A stretch of DNA of 50,066 bases, taken from Streptomyces flaveus. GTDB lineage: Bacteria; Actinomycetota; Actinomycetes; Streptomycetales; Streptomycetaceae. Numbering within the stretch: position 1 is the stretch's first letter; each line of letters starts with the position of its first letter. Shown here piece after piece: positions 16,102-25,347 of this stretch. A program made the position numbers and the translations under genes. The stretch lies in the NCBI RefSeq assembly GCF_014647675.1, contig NZ_BMPQ01000005.1:38294-88359 (forward strand). The letters run 5' to 3'. Under the pieces are notes generated by a model, which did not search any database, was not told the origin of the DNA, and saw nothing but the letters and a program-made list of their open reading frames with translations.

Positions 16102-16470
16102 TCAGTCCCATGTGAGGCACTGTCTGCCGGGGTCGACGTGAAGGCGAAGGCGGTCGGCAGCAGGTTCGCCGGCCGCGCGCCACGCCATGATCTGGTCGGT
16201 GATGCTGTCCCAGAGCCGTGTGTGTCCAGCCTGGCGGACCATCCAGCGCTCGTCCGAGTCCTGGAAGAGGCAGGCCCAGGTCTGAGTGTCCACGTCGATG
16301 AGGACGTGATCGATGCCGCCGTCGCGGGGCAGGGTGAGGCGCTGAGCATGGGGCGCTGCGAACTGGGCGATGAACCGTGGCGTCCAGTCCTCCAGCATGT
16401 CGGCGCCCAGGGCCGCGGGCTCCGCTTCGGCCTCGCTGAAGTCGGGCGGGATGCCGAGCGGGGGAGGGTG
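16102..16470 (-). pseudogene. C-terminal remnant of a possible methyltransferase-type protein
   Basis: The minus strand encodes HPPPLGIPPDFSEAEAE near 16470, then LEDWTPRFIAQFAAPHAQR, and ends LHVDPGRQCLTWD. The frame has no start codon with a ribosome-binding site, and a stop lies just upstream. The pattern RLWDSITDQIMAWRAAGEPA followed by a short strand resembles C-terminal domains of protein-L-isoaspartate-like methyltransferases found beside Streptomyces RiPP genes, but the catalytic domain is absent. The family assignment is weak; that it is a tail fragment is more secure. A 98-residue protein from ATG 16398 could still be made. Confidence 0.45.
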
Positions 16471-16475
16471 TGGGG

Positions 16476-16682
16476 ATGCGGGAGCTGGAGCGGATCACGG
16501 CTCGCCGGAGTGAACTGGACACGCTTGCTGCGGAGTTGGCCAAGCAGCTGCAGGAGGTCCAGGCCGAGCGGGAGGAGCTCGTGATCGCCGAGCGGGTCCT
16601 GAACCGGCTGGCCGAACTGGGCTACGAGGAAGGCTCGGGGCCGTCGTCGCCGAACTGCCGGTGGCGGGTCATCGAGCGGTGA
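16476..16682 (+). CDS. Short coiled-coil protein, probably truncated
   Basis: A 68-residue protein, ATG with GGAGGG 7 nt upstream. Residues 1-45 form a continuous amphipathic helix rich in Glu, Arg and Leu (TARRSELDTLAAELAKQLQE), a likely coiled coil. Longer Streptomyces proteins begin in the same way and carry a C-terminal winged-helix-like part that is missing here; after LNRLAELGYEE the sequence is unrelated. Its last 14 bp overlap the 3' end of the converging TetR gene, so truncation by rearrangement is likely. Confidence 0.5.
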   Translation: MRELERITARRSELDTLAAELAKQLQEVQAEREELVIAERVLNRLAELGYEEGSGPSSPNCRWRVIER

Positions 16683-17217
16683 GGACGTGCGCCCACGGCT
16701 CGTCGATGTCGGCCAGGCCCAGCACGGCGACCACGTTGTCGAGCATTCCGGCGCCGAACCAGCGCCGTACGGCGTCGTCGTCGCCCAGCAGCTGCCGGAC
16801 GGTGTCAACCTGCTTGGCGTAGCACCGGCGCACGGCCTGTGCCACCAGCGGCTCGCCGGCGGCACAGTTCGCGTGCATGAGGAAACGCAGGATGTTCCGG
16901 TCCGCGACGAGCGCGGCGTAGGCGCCGCGTGCGGCTTCCAACGCCGCCTCGGGCGTCGGCCCTGCCCCACCCGAGGCCGGTGAGTGCGCGACCAAGGTTT
17001 CGTTCATGACGACGGACACGTGGTCGACCGCCGCCGCGAACAGTGCTTCCTTGTTCGGGTACAGGCGGTAGAGATACGGCTGAGAGATGCCGACCCACTC
17101 TGCGATCTCGTGCGTCGTCGTACCGTAGAAACCTTTTTGCGCGAAGCAGTCGACCGCGGCGGCCATGATGGCCCGGCGTCGTTCGTCGCTCTTCGTGCTG
17201 GTACCGGCGGCAGGCAT
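16669..17217 (-). CDS. TetR family regulator of the NTF2-like gene
   Basis: A 182-residue TetR protein. The DNA-binding domain is residues 10-58: RAIMAAAVDCFAQKGFYGTT, HEIAEWVGISQPYLYRLYPN, KEALF. The remaining helices form the ligand pocket; their ligand is unknown. It follows the NTF2-like gene by 25 bp on the same strand, so the two are co-transcribed from the promoter near 17730, which carries a 20-bp near-palindrome suited to a TetR dimer. Autorepression with induction by the NTF2-like protein's substrate is a reasonable guess. The start is set by the domain; no strong ribosome-binding site is seen. Confidence 0.88.
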   Translation of the reverse strand: MPAAGTSTKSDERRRAIMAAAVDCFAQKGFYGTTTHEIAEWVGISQPYLYRLYPNKEALFAAAVDHVSVVMNETLVAHSPASGGAGPTPEAALEAARGAYAALVADRNILRFLMHANCAAGEPLVAQAVRRCYAKQVDTVRQLLGDDDAVRRWFGAGMLDNVVAVLGLADIDEPWAHVLTAR

Positions 17218-17242
17218 GGGCGTCAGTCAAACACGGCTCCCC

Positions 17243-17716
17243 TCAGCCTCCAAAAGTCACGCTGAGGTCGGAGTCGGACGGCACGTCGTGGGGCGTGAGC
17301 GCCTCGATCGCCACCAGCGGGTTCCAGTAGTCCAGGTAGCGGGTGATGCGCGCGTCGTCATCGGTCCGGACGACGGAGATGCACGTCTGCTCGTACGGCT
17401 TGCCGGTCGGCAGCGCCGTGCCCTTCGAGCGGAATTCGGCGATCACCAGACTCGGATCGACCGTCTCATGGAACACCAGGTCGACGAACTCGACGTCAAA
17501 GGTCTCGGGAAAGTTGCTCATGTGCGCGCGCAGTGCGTCTCGCCCCGTCACTCGCTGGGGCACGCCGGCCGGCGCGTACGGGAACTCGAGCACCGCGTCC
17601 GGGGCGAACAGCTCCACCCATTCCTCGACGCGTCCTGCGGCGGTGAGGCGCAGGTGCTCGGCCAGGGCGTGCTGGGCAGCGGCGCGGCGGGCGTCGTCGT
17701 CTTCCTTGACTGTCAT
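17243..17716 (-). CDS. NTF2/SnoaL-like protein
   Basis: A 157-residue protein of the NTF2/SnoaL fold, similar to PhzA/B-type small-molecule enzymes. It shows an N-terminal helix AAAQHALAEHLRLTAAGRVE, the segment ELFAPDAVLEFPYAPAGVP, and the strands VEFVDLVFHETVDPSLVIAE and ISVVRTDDDARITRYLDYWN. ATG 17716 has AGGAG 5 nt upstream. Such proteins often convert or bind hydrophobic compounds; the substrate is unknown. It is the first gene of a two-gene unit with its TetR regulator. Confidence 0.82.
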   Translation of the reverse strand: MTVKEDDDARRAAAQHALAEHLRLTAAGRVEEWVELFAPDAVLEFPYAPAGVPQRVTGRDALRAHMSNFPETFDVEFVDLVFHETVDPSLVIAEFRSKGTALPTGKPYEQTCISVVRTDDDARITRYLDYWNPLVAIEALTPHDVPSDSDLSVTFGG

Positions 17717-17728
17717 CTTCACTCCTAA

Positions 17729-17748
17729 GTTAGTGGTCGACCTATAAC
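17729..17748. promoter_or_regulatory. TetR operator for the NTF2-like/tetR unit
   Basis: The outer arms GTTA (17729-17732) and TAAC (17745-17748) flank the perfect core GGTCGACC (17735-17742), so 18 of 20 positions are symmetric. It lies 13 bp upstream of the NTF2-like start codon, overlapping where the promoter or start of transcription should be. Confidence 0.75.
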
Positions 17749-17893
17749 ATACCACGCCGCGAGCCGCTGTTCGGGTGGTCGAGCAGGAGGTGACGCCAGG
17801 AGATCCCGGTCCGGTTCACGTACAGGATGGCGTCCGGGAAACGCCCCCCTCGGCGGCAGGCGGCGGCCCGGCACCGTCGGCGCCCGTCACGCT

Positions 17894-18676
17894 TCGGCGA
17901 AGATCGTCGGTCACCGGGAGACTTCGCGGTTCGTCAGGACCAGCAGAGCCCTCACCAGGGCGGTCGCCCACTTCGGTACGCCGCGTCGTGCCACAGCCTT
18001 GCAGGCGGCGGAAGCCCTGGGAGAAGACGTGCACGCACTCTGACCGGCGCTTCGACAGGCCCGTCCCGCCCGCGCCATCAGCCCTGAACTGGTTGCGCTC
18101 TACGAGCAGCGGGCGGACATCCCCGTATCCACGTTCGTAGACATGATTACGCAGGCCCGCGAGCGGATCGACGTGCTGGTGTACGCCGCTGTCTTCCTCC
18201 ATGAGGCGTATCCGCGGCTGAACCATCTGCTGCATGAGCGAGCGGCCGAAGGCTGCGCCGTCCGCGTCGCGGTGGGCGACGCCGAAAGCGAGAACGTCCA
18301 GGCGCGGGGCCAGGAGGAGCGGTTCGGCCACGGCATCGAGTCTCGTTGCCGACTGGCCCTGATGCACTACAGCTCGCTGATCGGTACGCCCAACATCGAA
18401 GTGCGGACGCATGGAACCACGCTCTACAACTCTCTGTACCGCGCGGATGATCAGATACTGGTCAACGCCCACGTCTGGGGAGTGAACGCGTACGGTGCTC
18501 CCGTGTGGCACCTCCGCCGAAAAGGAAGCCCGCTGTTGGCTAGGGCGGTCGGCTCCGCGACTCTAGGCAGCCACCATGGGGCGAGTCTCGAAGATCATGT
18601 TCAGGCTCTAGATCGTCCGCGCAGTCGGCGGTACCTTGCCACCATGACTGACAACCGAAAGGGCAATGCCGCGTAG
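17894..18676 (+). pseudogene. XRE/DUF5919 regulator with nonsense mutation
   Basis: One reading frame runs from about 17894 to 18676 interrupted by a single TGA at 18041-18043, where relatives have Trp (VHAL-stop-PALRQARPARAISPELV). Before the stop is a degenerate HTH segment (KIVGHRETSRFV, ATALQAAEALGED); after it, RERIDVLVYAAVFLHEAYPR and TTLYNSLYRADDQILVNAHV identify the DUF5919 domain. Beyond about 18525 (VWHLRRKG) the sequence no longer fits the family. The N-terminus is also eroded. A fragment from ATG 18143 could be translated but would lack the DNA-binding domain. Confidence 0.72.
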
Positions 18677-19097
18677 GCGCCCATCTGCTGTACGGGACGA
18701 CCTTCCCGTACGCATCTCCAACCACTACTTCCGCTACTCGTATCCGCCGATCAACAGGCTGTCCGGGGCATGCGTAGCCCACATCCGCAGGCTTGAAAAC
18801 AGGCGTTTCTGGCCAGGCGGCACAGCCAAAGCCTTTTGGCATTGGGCCGCTTTGGCACACGGCCCGCTGAAGAGGATGGCTGATCCCTTCACTTCCACCA
18901 GGTGTGGCATCCCTGAGTGCGGCTGTGATCCGGGCTACTCCCGCGATCACCTTGAAGCGATCATGCATGCCTTGCCCAAGAAGTCGGCACGAGAGCTACG
19001 CACGCTTGTCTGGGATCTCGACTCCAAGATCCTCAGACGAGCCAAAGTCGTCCGTGCCTATTCACCCGACGTCCCGTGGTGGCGAGATCAGCTATAG
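18666..19097 (+). CDS. Conserved hypothetical protein with CGIPECGC motif
   Basis: A 143-residue basic protein starting at ATG 18666 with AAAGGG just upstream and overlapping the end of the broken regulator frame. It has YSYPPINRLSGACVAHIRRL, then FWPGGTAKAFWHWAALAHGP, a Cys cluster CGIPECGC, and ends VPWWRDQL. I recall similar proteins in Streptomyces, but no function. The Cys pair may bind metal. It lies between a broken regulator and a tRNA fragment, a typical setting for genes carried by integrative elements. Confidence 0.65.
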   Translation: MPRRRPSAVRDDLPVRISNHYFRYSYPPINRLSGACVAHIRRLENRRFWPGGTAKAFWHWAALAHGPLKRMADPFTSTRCGIPECGCDPGYSRDHLEAIMHALPKKSARELRTLVWDLDSKILRRAKVVRAYSPDVPWWRDQL

Positions 19098-19126
19098 GGA
19101 CCTGCCGAAGGTGCCCGTGCCTCATC

Positions 19127-19153
19127 CGTGCCCGATCGTGCGGGGAACCACGG
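19127..19153 (+). repeat. 27-bp dispersed repeat, copy A
   Basis: Copy A begins CGTGCCCGATCGTGCGG and ends GAACCACGG. Copies B (20890-20916, 25/27 identical) and C (19833-19859, 22/27) lie within 1.8 kb in the same orientation. From memory, similar sequence flanks the 3' ends of actinomycete integrase genes beside tRNA attachment sites; this could not be checked. Confidence 0.65.
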
Positions 19154-19177
19154 TGGCAAGTGGGCCCCGAGCAGCAC

Positions 19178-19214
19178 AACGGCCCCTGACCATGTCTTCT
19201 GGTCAGGGGCCGTT
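19178..19214 (+). terminator. Perfect 15-bp hairpin terminator
   Basis: Bases 19178-19192 and 19200-19214 are perfectly complementary around a 7-nt loop (TGTCTTC). It lies 80 bp past the conserved hypothetical gene and directly next to the tRNA fragment, the usual place of a terminator between an integrated element and its tRNA site. Confidence 0.8.
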
Positions 19215-19219
19215 CACCT

Positions 19220-19275
19220 GCGGTGGGTGTGGAATTTGAACCCACGGTGACATCGCTGCCACGACGGTTTTCAAG
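19220..19275 (-). tRNA. Truncated tRNA-Ser (UGA), 3' half only
   Basis: Reading the minus strand from 19275: anticodon loop CTTGAAA (anticodon TGA), 3' anticodon strand ACCGT, a class II variable arm with stem GTGGC/GTCAC, a T arm with TTCAAAT inside GTGGG/TCCAC, and the acceptor strand ACCCACC followed by G. The 5' half (acceptor GGTGGGT and D arm) is absent; the upstream sequence CCGCTTGAGTAAT cannot form it. Identity starts at the anticodon loop, exactly as expected for an attachment site of a tRNA-targeting integrase. It is not a functional tRNA. Confidence 0.75.
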
Positions 19276-19359
19276 ATTACTCAAGCGGATTGACTCGACC
19301 ATTGAGACTCCGCCGACCTCAGTTCGTCGTCTGCCGCTGGGCCCGGCCGAGCCCGAGGG

Positions 19360-19707
19360 CTACTCGGCAGGCAGGGCCTCTCGCATCGCCTTTGCGGTGG
19401 CAGTCGGGTCGTAGCCCTCCGGGACGCCTTCGACCAGGATGATGTCGCCCTCGATGTGCCGCGAGCGCAGCGGTGCGATCTCCTGGTATGCGGGTGAGTC
19501 CCACCAAGCCCGCGCCTCGGCGATCCCGGGGAAGCCAATCAACACGACATGCCCGGGCCAGTTGCCCTCCTTCACCTCGTGCTGCGTGGCGTGCACGAGG
19601 AAGCGTCCGCCGTACGGTTCGAAGGTGGCGGGGATGCGCTCGACGTACTCAACGATCTCCGGGTGCGGAGCGGCCTCTTGCAGGTGAGCTATGGCATAGG
19701 CGGGCAT
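19360..19707 (-). CDS. DUF1330 family protein
   Basis: A 115-residue dimeric alpha/beta-barrel (ferredoxin-like) protein of the DUF1330 family. Typical are PAYAIAHLQEA at the N-terminus, YVERIPATFEPYGGRFLVH, and GHVVLIGFPGIAEARAWWDS PAYQEI. The start at 19707 has GGAAGGA upstream. Function is unknown; relatives are small stand-alone proteins. Nothing in the surroundings suggests an operon. Confidence 0.88.
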   Translation of the reverse strand: MPAYAIAHLQEAAPHPEIVEYVERIPATFEPYGGRFLVHATQHEVKEGNWPGHVVLIGFPGIAEARAWWDSPAYQEIAPLRSRHIEGDIILVEGVPEGYDPTATAKAMREALPAE

Positions 19708-20023
19708 GGCGTCCTTCCGGTCGGTCGAGCTCCGTACGCCGGGAGCATGGCATGCCGACGCATTGGGGTCGATGACCTGACAGGTAAGCGGACCCCGCCC
19801 GTACCCCGGACTGGCCGCGCACATGCCCCCTGCGTGCCCGATCGGACGGCGAATGACGGGGAACAACGGGGACCGTCGGCGAGCGTTCTGGGAACGCACA
19901 GGTCAGCGTCTTCTCAGGTCAGGCCCAGCCTGGTTACGCGATCTTCCAAACTGGTGCTCCGATACCCCGTTGCGCCGAGCCTGACTCGGTCATCGAGCCC
20001 CACTGTCTGCGGGTCCCTGACGC
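19708..20023. other. Non-coding stretch with 27-bp repeat copy C
   Basis: No gene is seen. The only recognisable element is the degenerate copy C of the dispersed 27-bp repeat at 19833-19859. The composition is less GC-rich in the right half (19900-20000), in keeping with foreign or decayed DNA. Confidence 0.5.
19833..19859 (+). repeat. 27-bp dispersed repeat, copy C
   Basis: It begins CGTGCCCGATCGGACGG and ends ACGG, matching copy A (19127-19153) at 22 of 27 positions. Confidence 0.5.
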
Positions 20024-20290
20024 TCACTCACTCGTCCCTTGGGGCACAAGCACGCTCAACCGGTAGGTAGTCGGGTGCTTCAGCCGCCCGCACAGTGTGT
20101 CGATTCGCACTCGGGAGGGATCGGTACCAGGTCGTTCCTCTTGGAGGCTGCGCAGCCTCGCCCGGAGCTGGTCGGAGTCCTCCGTTTCGCAGATGACTTC
20201 CCAGCGCCATCCGGCCGCCAGGGCCGCGGAGGCTCGCTGGCGTTCCTCGCGTACTTGCCGATTCCTCTTCCTCTGTCCAGGCATAGGCAT
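20024..20290 (-). CDS. Hypothetical basic protein
   Basis: An 88-residue protein. The N-terminus is very basic (PGQRKRNRQVREERQRASAA), followed by LAAGWRWEVICETEDSDQLR, a region that predicts one helix and strand, and ends TYRLSVLVPQGTSE. I have a sense of similar Streptomyces proteins but no function. Start choice among ATG 20296, GTG 20293 and ATG 20290 is open because no clear ribosome-binding site is present. Confidence 0.5.
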   Translation of the reverse strand: MPMPGQRKRNRQVREERQRASAALAAGWRWEVICETEDSDQLRARLRSLQEERPGTDPSRVRIDTLCGRLKHPTTYRLSVLVPQGTSE

Positions 20291-20559
20291 CACCATGACG
20301 GCTGCCAATTCCCCGGACAACAGCGACGACGCGTTGCAACAGCCCCTGAGTGTCCAACTGCGTGACAACGCCTGCGTACAGCGATGGACATGGGCGCACA
20401 CCAGCGGACCATGGCAGCAGGTGCGGGGCACCCTGGCCCATGGTCGAGGGCCCTGAGGAGTTGCTTCGGGACGAAGAGGTCACGTGTCACAGTCCGGGTT
20501 GCGATGGTCGGCGACGACTCTCCGTTGCCCTACAGCCCTGGACGCCGCATCCTCGGCGT

Positions 20560-20874
20560 ATGCCGGTCTCTCCTGACACCCGCGGCCTCTGCCAGTCCGT
20601 CTTTGAGCCGGGCCAGGTAGAGCTGGCCGTCATGGCTCTGGAGACCTACGCCGGGCCAGATGAGGCGTGGATTCACCAGGCCGCGATCAGGCTCAGCGAT
20701 GGGCAACTTCACCGTTTGGCCCACTGGTTGAACTCCGCCGAACGAGAACTGGGCACCTTCCGCTGGTACGCCGGCGAACCCGCGGACGTATCACTCGAAT
20801 CGCACCGGTTCGCAGTCGAGTTCATCAACGGACTGATCGACAAGGATGCCCCCAGGCCACCAGAGCCACACTAA
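20560..20874 (+). CDS. Hypothetical small helical protein
   Basis: A 104-residue acidic protein that appears mainly helical: VELAVMALETYAGPDEAWIH, AAIRLSDGQLHRLAHWLNSA, and FRWYAGEP. Codon use fits the genome. The start is uncertain; ATG 20560 has no strong ribosome-binding site and the reading frame is open further upstream. I do not recognise a family. It is followed within 20 bp by copy B of the 27-bp dispersed repeat. Confidence 0.5.
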   Translation: MPVSPDTRGLCQSVFEPGQVELAVMALETYAGPDEAWIHQAAIRLSDGQLHRLAHWLNSAERELGTFRWYAGEPADVSLESHRFAVEFINGLIDKDAPRPPEPH

Positions 20875-20889
20875 GCCGCGTGCCATACG

Positions 20890-20916
20890 CGTGCCAGATC
20901 GTGCGGAGAACCACGG
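20890..20916 (+). repeat. 27-bp dispersed repeat, copy B
   Basis: It begins CGTGCCAGATCGTGCGG and ends GAACCACGG, matching copy A at 25 of 27 positions. It lies 16 bp after the stop codon of the preceding hypothetical gene. Confidence 0.65.
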
Positions 20917-21035
20917 GGAACAGCGGGAACTGGCCACGCGTGCGCCCCGAGTTTCGACACCGCTCAGCCGCAGGTCAATACAGAAACTGCCGCCAAAGAA
21001 CCCGAGCTTCCCAAGCTGAGAGCGCGAGAACGAGA

Positions 21036-21434
21036 TCAGACCTTCTCGGCCTTCACTCGCGGATGCTCGGCGGCAAGCAGGCCGATGTCCTCGACGTCGG
21101 AGGTCAGGATCGTCACCCGGCCCGGATGCTGCAGCGCGGTCGCGCACAGCATGGCGTCGATGGCGTACTTGTGGCCATGCAACCCGGCTTCGCGCAGCAG
21201 AGCGGCGGCGGACTGGGCCAGAGCCTGGGTCACCGGCTCCACGCGCAGAAGCGAGAGCGTCCACCGCAACGCGGCGTCGTTGATCCTCGGATGGATCACC
21301 TCGACCAGCACCGCGGCCGAGGTGACGACCGGGAGGTCCGCTTCACGGGCCGCCGTCAGCCACTCCTGCACCTCCCGATCCCGCTGCACAGCCTTCGCCA
21401 GTCCCTCGCTGTCCAGGACCAGGGCACCGCTCAC
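21036..21434 (-). CDS. PIN-domain toxin, VapC type
   Basis: A 132-residue PIN ribonuclease. Expected acidic residues are present: Asp8 in LVLDSEGL, Glu in LVEVIHPRI, Asp in YAIDAMLCATAL, and Asp in ILTSDVEDIGLLA. Such toxins cleave RNA, often tRNA or rRNA, when freed from their antitoxin. The GTG start overlaps the antitoxin stop codon (GTGA), so translation is coupled. All catalytic residues are intact, unlike in the vapC relic at 4940-5035. Confidence 0.9.
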   Translation of the reverse strand: MSGALVLDSEGLAKAVQRDREVQEWLTAAREADLPVVTSAAVLVEVIHPRINDAALRWTLSLLRVEPVTQALAQSAAALLREAGLHGHKYAIDAMLCATALQHPGRVTILTSDVEDIGLLAAEHPRVKAEKV

Positions 21435-21709
21435 GCAGCGGCTCCCGCTCCGGGGGCGCCCCCGGTGAGCCGGGCCCGCTTCGCCGCCACGGCCTCCGGG
21501 TCGGCGGGCCCGTGGACCTCCTCGAAGCCCGCGATCAACTCGTCAAGGTTCTCCCGCTCGATCTGCCGCTGGGCCGCCTTCTCCAGATACGCCGACACAC
21601 CTCGCTTGCCGACCCGCTCACGGATCGCGTGCAGGGTGCCGGCGGTCAACGTGACGGAGATGCCACTACTGGGACCGTCGCCAGGCGGGAAGTCCGTGTC
21701 CTCATCCAT
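21431..21709 (-). CDS. Antitoxin of the PIN toxin
   Basis: A 92-residue acidic protein. Residues 14-60 show a ribbon-helix-helix-like start (GISVTLTAGTLHAIRERVGK) and a helix (VSAYLEKAAQRQIERENL); the C-terminal part should wrap around the toxin. It precedes and overlaps the PIN toxin gene by 4 bp, the normal antitoxin-first order. The start at ATG 21709 places a perfect 10-bp-arm palindrome 9 bp upstream, where the antitoxin or complex could autoregulate the pair. Longer frames would translate the operator. Confidence 0.85.
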   Translation of the reverse strand: MDEDTDFPPGDGPSSGISVTLTAGTLHAIRERVGKRGVSAYLEKAAQRQIERENLDELIAGFEEVHGPADPEAVAAKRARLTGGAPGAGAAA

Positions 21710-21717
21710 GAACCCCA

Positions 21718-21740
21718 CTATGGCATTGAGAATGCCATAG
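21718..21740. promoter_or_regulatory. Palindromic operator of the toxin-antitoxin pair
   Basis: CTATGGCATT (21718-21727) and AATGCCATAG (21731-21740) are perfect inverted arms around GAG. It is AT-rich against its surroundings and lies directly upstream of the antitoxin start. Confidence 0.85.
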
Positions 21741-21818
21741 TGCGACCACCCCGCAGCAGCCAGCCCCATCCACCCGACCGCCGACCGCCCGACCGGCGGC
21801 AACGGGCACAGCTCCCGA

Positions 21819-24091
<2,273 letters not shown>

Positions 24092-24109
24092 CGAGGCGTA
24101 CAGCCGTCG

Positions 24110-24150
24110 GTGACCGGACCGCTCCCGCGCGTTTACGAGCGGACGGTCAC
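24110..24150 (+). terminator. Hairpin terminator after terB
   Basis: GTGACCGGACCGCTC (24110-24124) faces GAGCGGACGGTCAC (24137-24150), 14 bp paired with one bulged base. It starts 18 bp past the TerB stop codon. Confidence 0.7.
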
Positions 24151-24358
24151 AGCCAGGGCGGAAGGGTCACCGGATCGGGACGTGCCGCCCGGCCGGTGGT
24201 CCAGACCAGCAGGTTCGCGGGCCGGGCCTCGACGACGGCCACGGTCACGGCCGGAGCCTCAGCCGTCGTCGGCCCGAACTGTCAAGTGTGGTCCCGGCCG
24301 GACGAGTTGAGGCAGGCCGGTGGGCAGCCGGGCGGGTGGACGGGGCGGGCGGTAGGGC

Positions 24359-25057
24359 CTATGCGGCAAGTGCGGCGGGCTCGCCCAGATGAGAGGCGGC
24401 CCTCCGCCATGCGGTGGTCACCGCGGTACGGGCCCGTGCCGTCCCTGCGATGCGGTCGCCGGTCAGCTCCAGCGGTGCGCCCACGTGCACGTGCAGCTCC
24501 GGCCGGCGCAGAGGGGCTGTGACGAGGCCGGCGAGCTGCTTGACGGCGCTGCCCGAGGTGACTCGGCGGGCACCGGCCTGGCCCACGGGTACGACGGGGG
24601 CGCCGGTGCGCTCGGCGAGCCGGGCCAGGCCGCTGTGGAAGGTGCCGGGTGCCGCTTCCGCAGCGTCCTTGCGGCGGGGCAGGCCCCCCTCGGCGTAGAT
24701 GAGGACCAGCCGTCCCTGCTCCAGGGCTCCTGCCGCAAGGTCCAGCGCGGCCGAGGCGCGCTGGTCTCCGCGGAAGACGGGAATGTGTCCTTCGCGGGCG
24801 AGAGCGCGCCCCAGCAGCGGGACGCGCCACAGTCCTGCGGCCGCCATGATGACCGGCTCGGCGCCGAGGCTGCGCAGTGCGGCGACCACGATGGCGGGGT
24901 CGGCGAGGGAAGTGTGGTTGGCGGCGATGATGCTGCCCGGCGCGAGTTCGGCGCCGGGGTCGGCGGTCACCGACAGGCGGCCGACGGTGGGCACCAGGAT
25001 GTCGGCGATGCGGCTGAGCATGAGCGTGCTCCCGGTCTCGACAATGTTGATCTTCAT
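24359..25057 (-). CDS. PlsC-type acyltransferase
   Basis: A 232-residue lysophosphatidic-acid-acyltransferase-like protein acting at the membrane in phospholipid or lipid-modification pathways. The catalytic motif is NHTSLADP (H and D of NHx4D) near residue 47; the second block is HIPVFRGDQRAS and the third is EGGLPRRK, where the usual EGT(R)S is changed to EGGL. A fourth block PVVPVGQAGA follows. The ATG at 25057 lacks a clear ribosome-binding site. It is a single gene; nearby genes do not suggest a lipid operon. Confidence 0.85.
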   Translation of the reverse strand: MKINIVETGSTLMLSRIADILVPTVGRLSVTADPGAELAPGSIIAANHTSLADPAIVVAALRSLGAEPVIMAAAGLWRVPLLGRALAREGHIPVFRGDQRASAALDLAAGALEQGRLVLIYAEGGLPRRKDAAEAAPGTFHSGLARLAERTGAPVVPVGQAGARRVTSGSAVKQLAGLVTAPLRRPELHVHVGAPLELTGDRIAGTARARTAVTTAWRRAASHLGEPAALAA

Positions 25058-25182
25058 CGTCGCGGACGGGCGCCGACCAGGCCTGAGTCGTCGTACTCAT
25101 CTTCTCGGCCGGCCTACCCATGGTGGACAGCCGGCTTCCCGTGGACCGCTGACGTGCAGTACGTGAACTGACACGCAGTACG

Positions 25183-25212
25183 AGGCGAGCGCCGAAGTTT
25201 CGGCGCTCGCCT
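25183..25212. terminator. 14-bp hairpin in an intergenic region
   Basis: Bases 25183-25196 and 25199-25212 are perfectly complementary with almost no loop. No gene ends nearby on either strand: plsC starts at 25057 (minus) and the next gene starts near 25300 (plus). It may insulate the divergent promoters or mark the end of a lost gene. Confidence 0.6.
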
Positions 25213-25281
25213 GCCGGGCTCGCTGGAGGAGTTGCCGCGCTACCTCGACCGGGACCTGCTCGTCTGTCGCGGACCTGACGG

Positions 25282-25312
25282 TACGATCTACAAATGTCAA
25301 GCAACGTTGACA
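25282..25312 (+). promoter_or_regulatory. Predicted -10 box and overlapping palindrome
   Basis: TACGAT (25282-25287) stands 6 nt before an ATG at 25294, the spacing seen for leaderless transcripts. Directly after it TGTCAAGCAACGTTGACA (25295-25312) is a TGTCAA/TTGACA inverted repeat containing the palindrome CAACGTTG. A regulator bound here would cover the transcription start. Confidence 0.5.
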
Positions 25313-25347
25313 CTGAACGTGAACGACGGCCTCTGAGGGAGGACGAA

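Noticed and set aside
17775..18140. A 121-residue plus-strand frame
   Set aside because: Pro/Arg/Ser-rich and out of frame with the recognisable DUF5919 pseudogene that occupies the same DNA.
19220..19300. A complete functional tRNA-Ser gene
   Set aside because: The 5' acceptor strand and D arm cannot be found in the adjacent sequence on the proper side of the anticodon loop.
25172..25339. A 55-codon plus-strand frame with LEELPRYLDRDLLVCRGPDG
   Set aside because: Codon-like but without start, ribosome-binding site or family; it overlaps a hairpin and the next gene's promoter. Possibly a fragment, not called.
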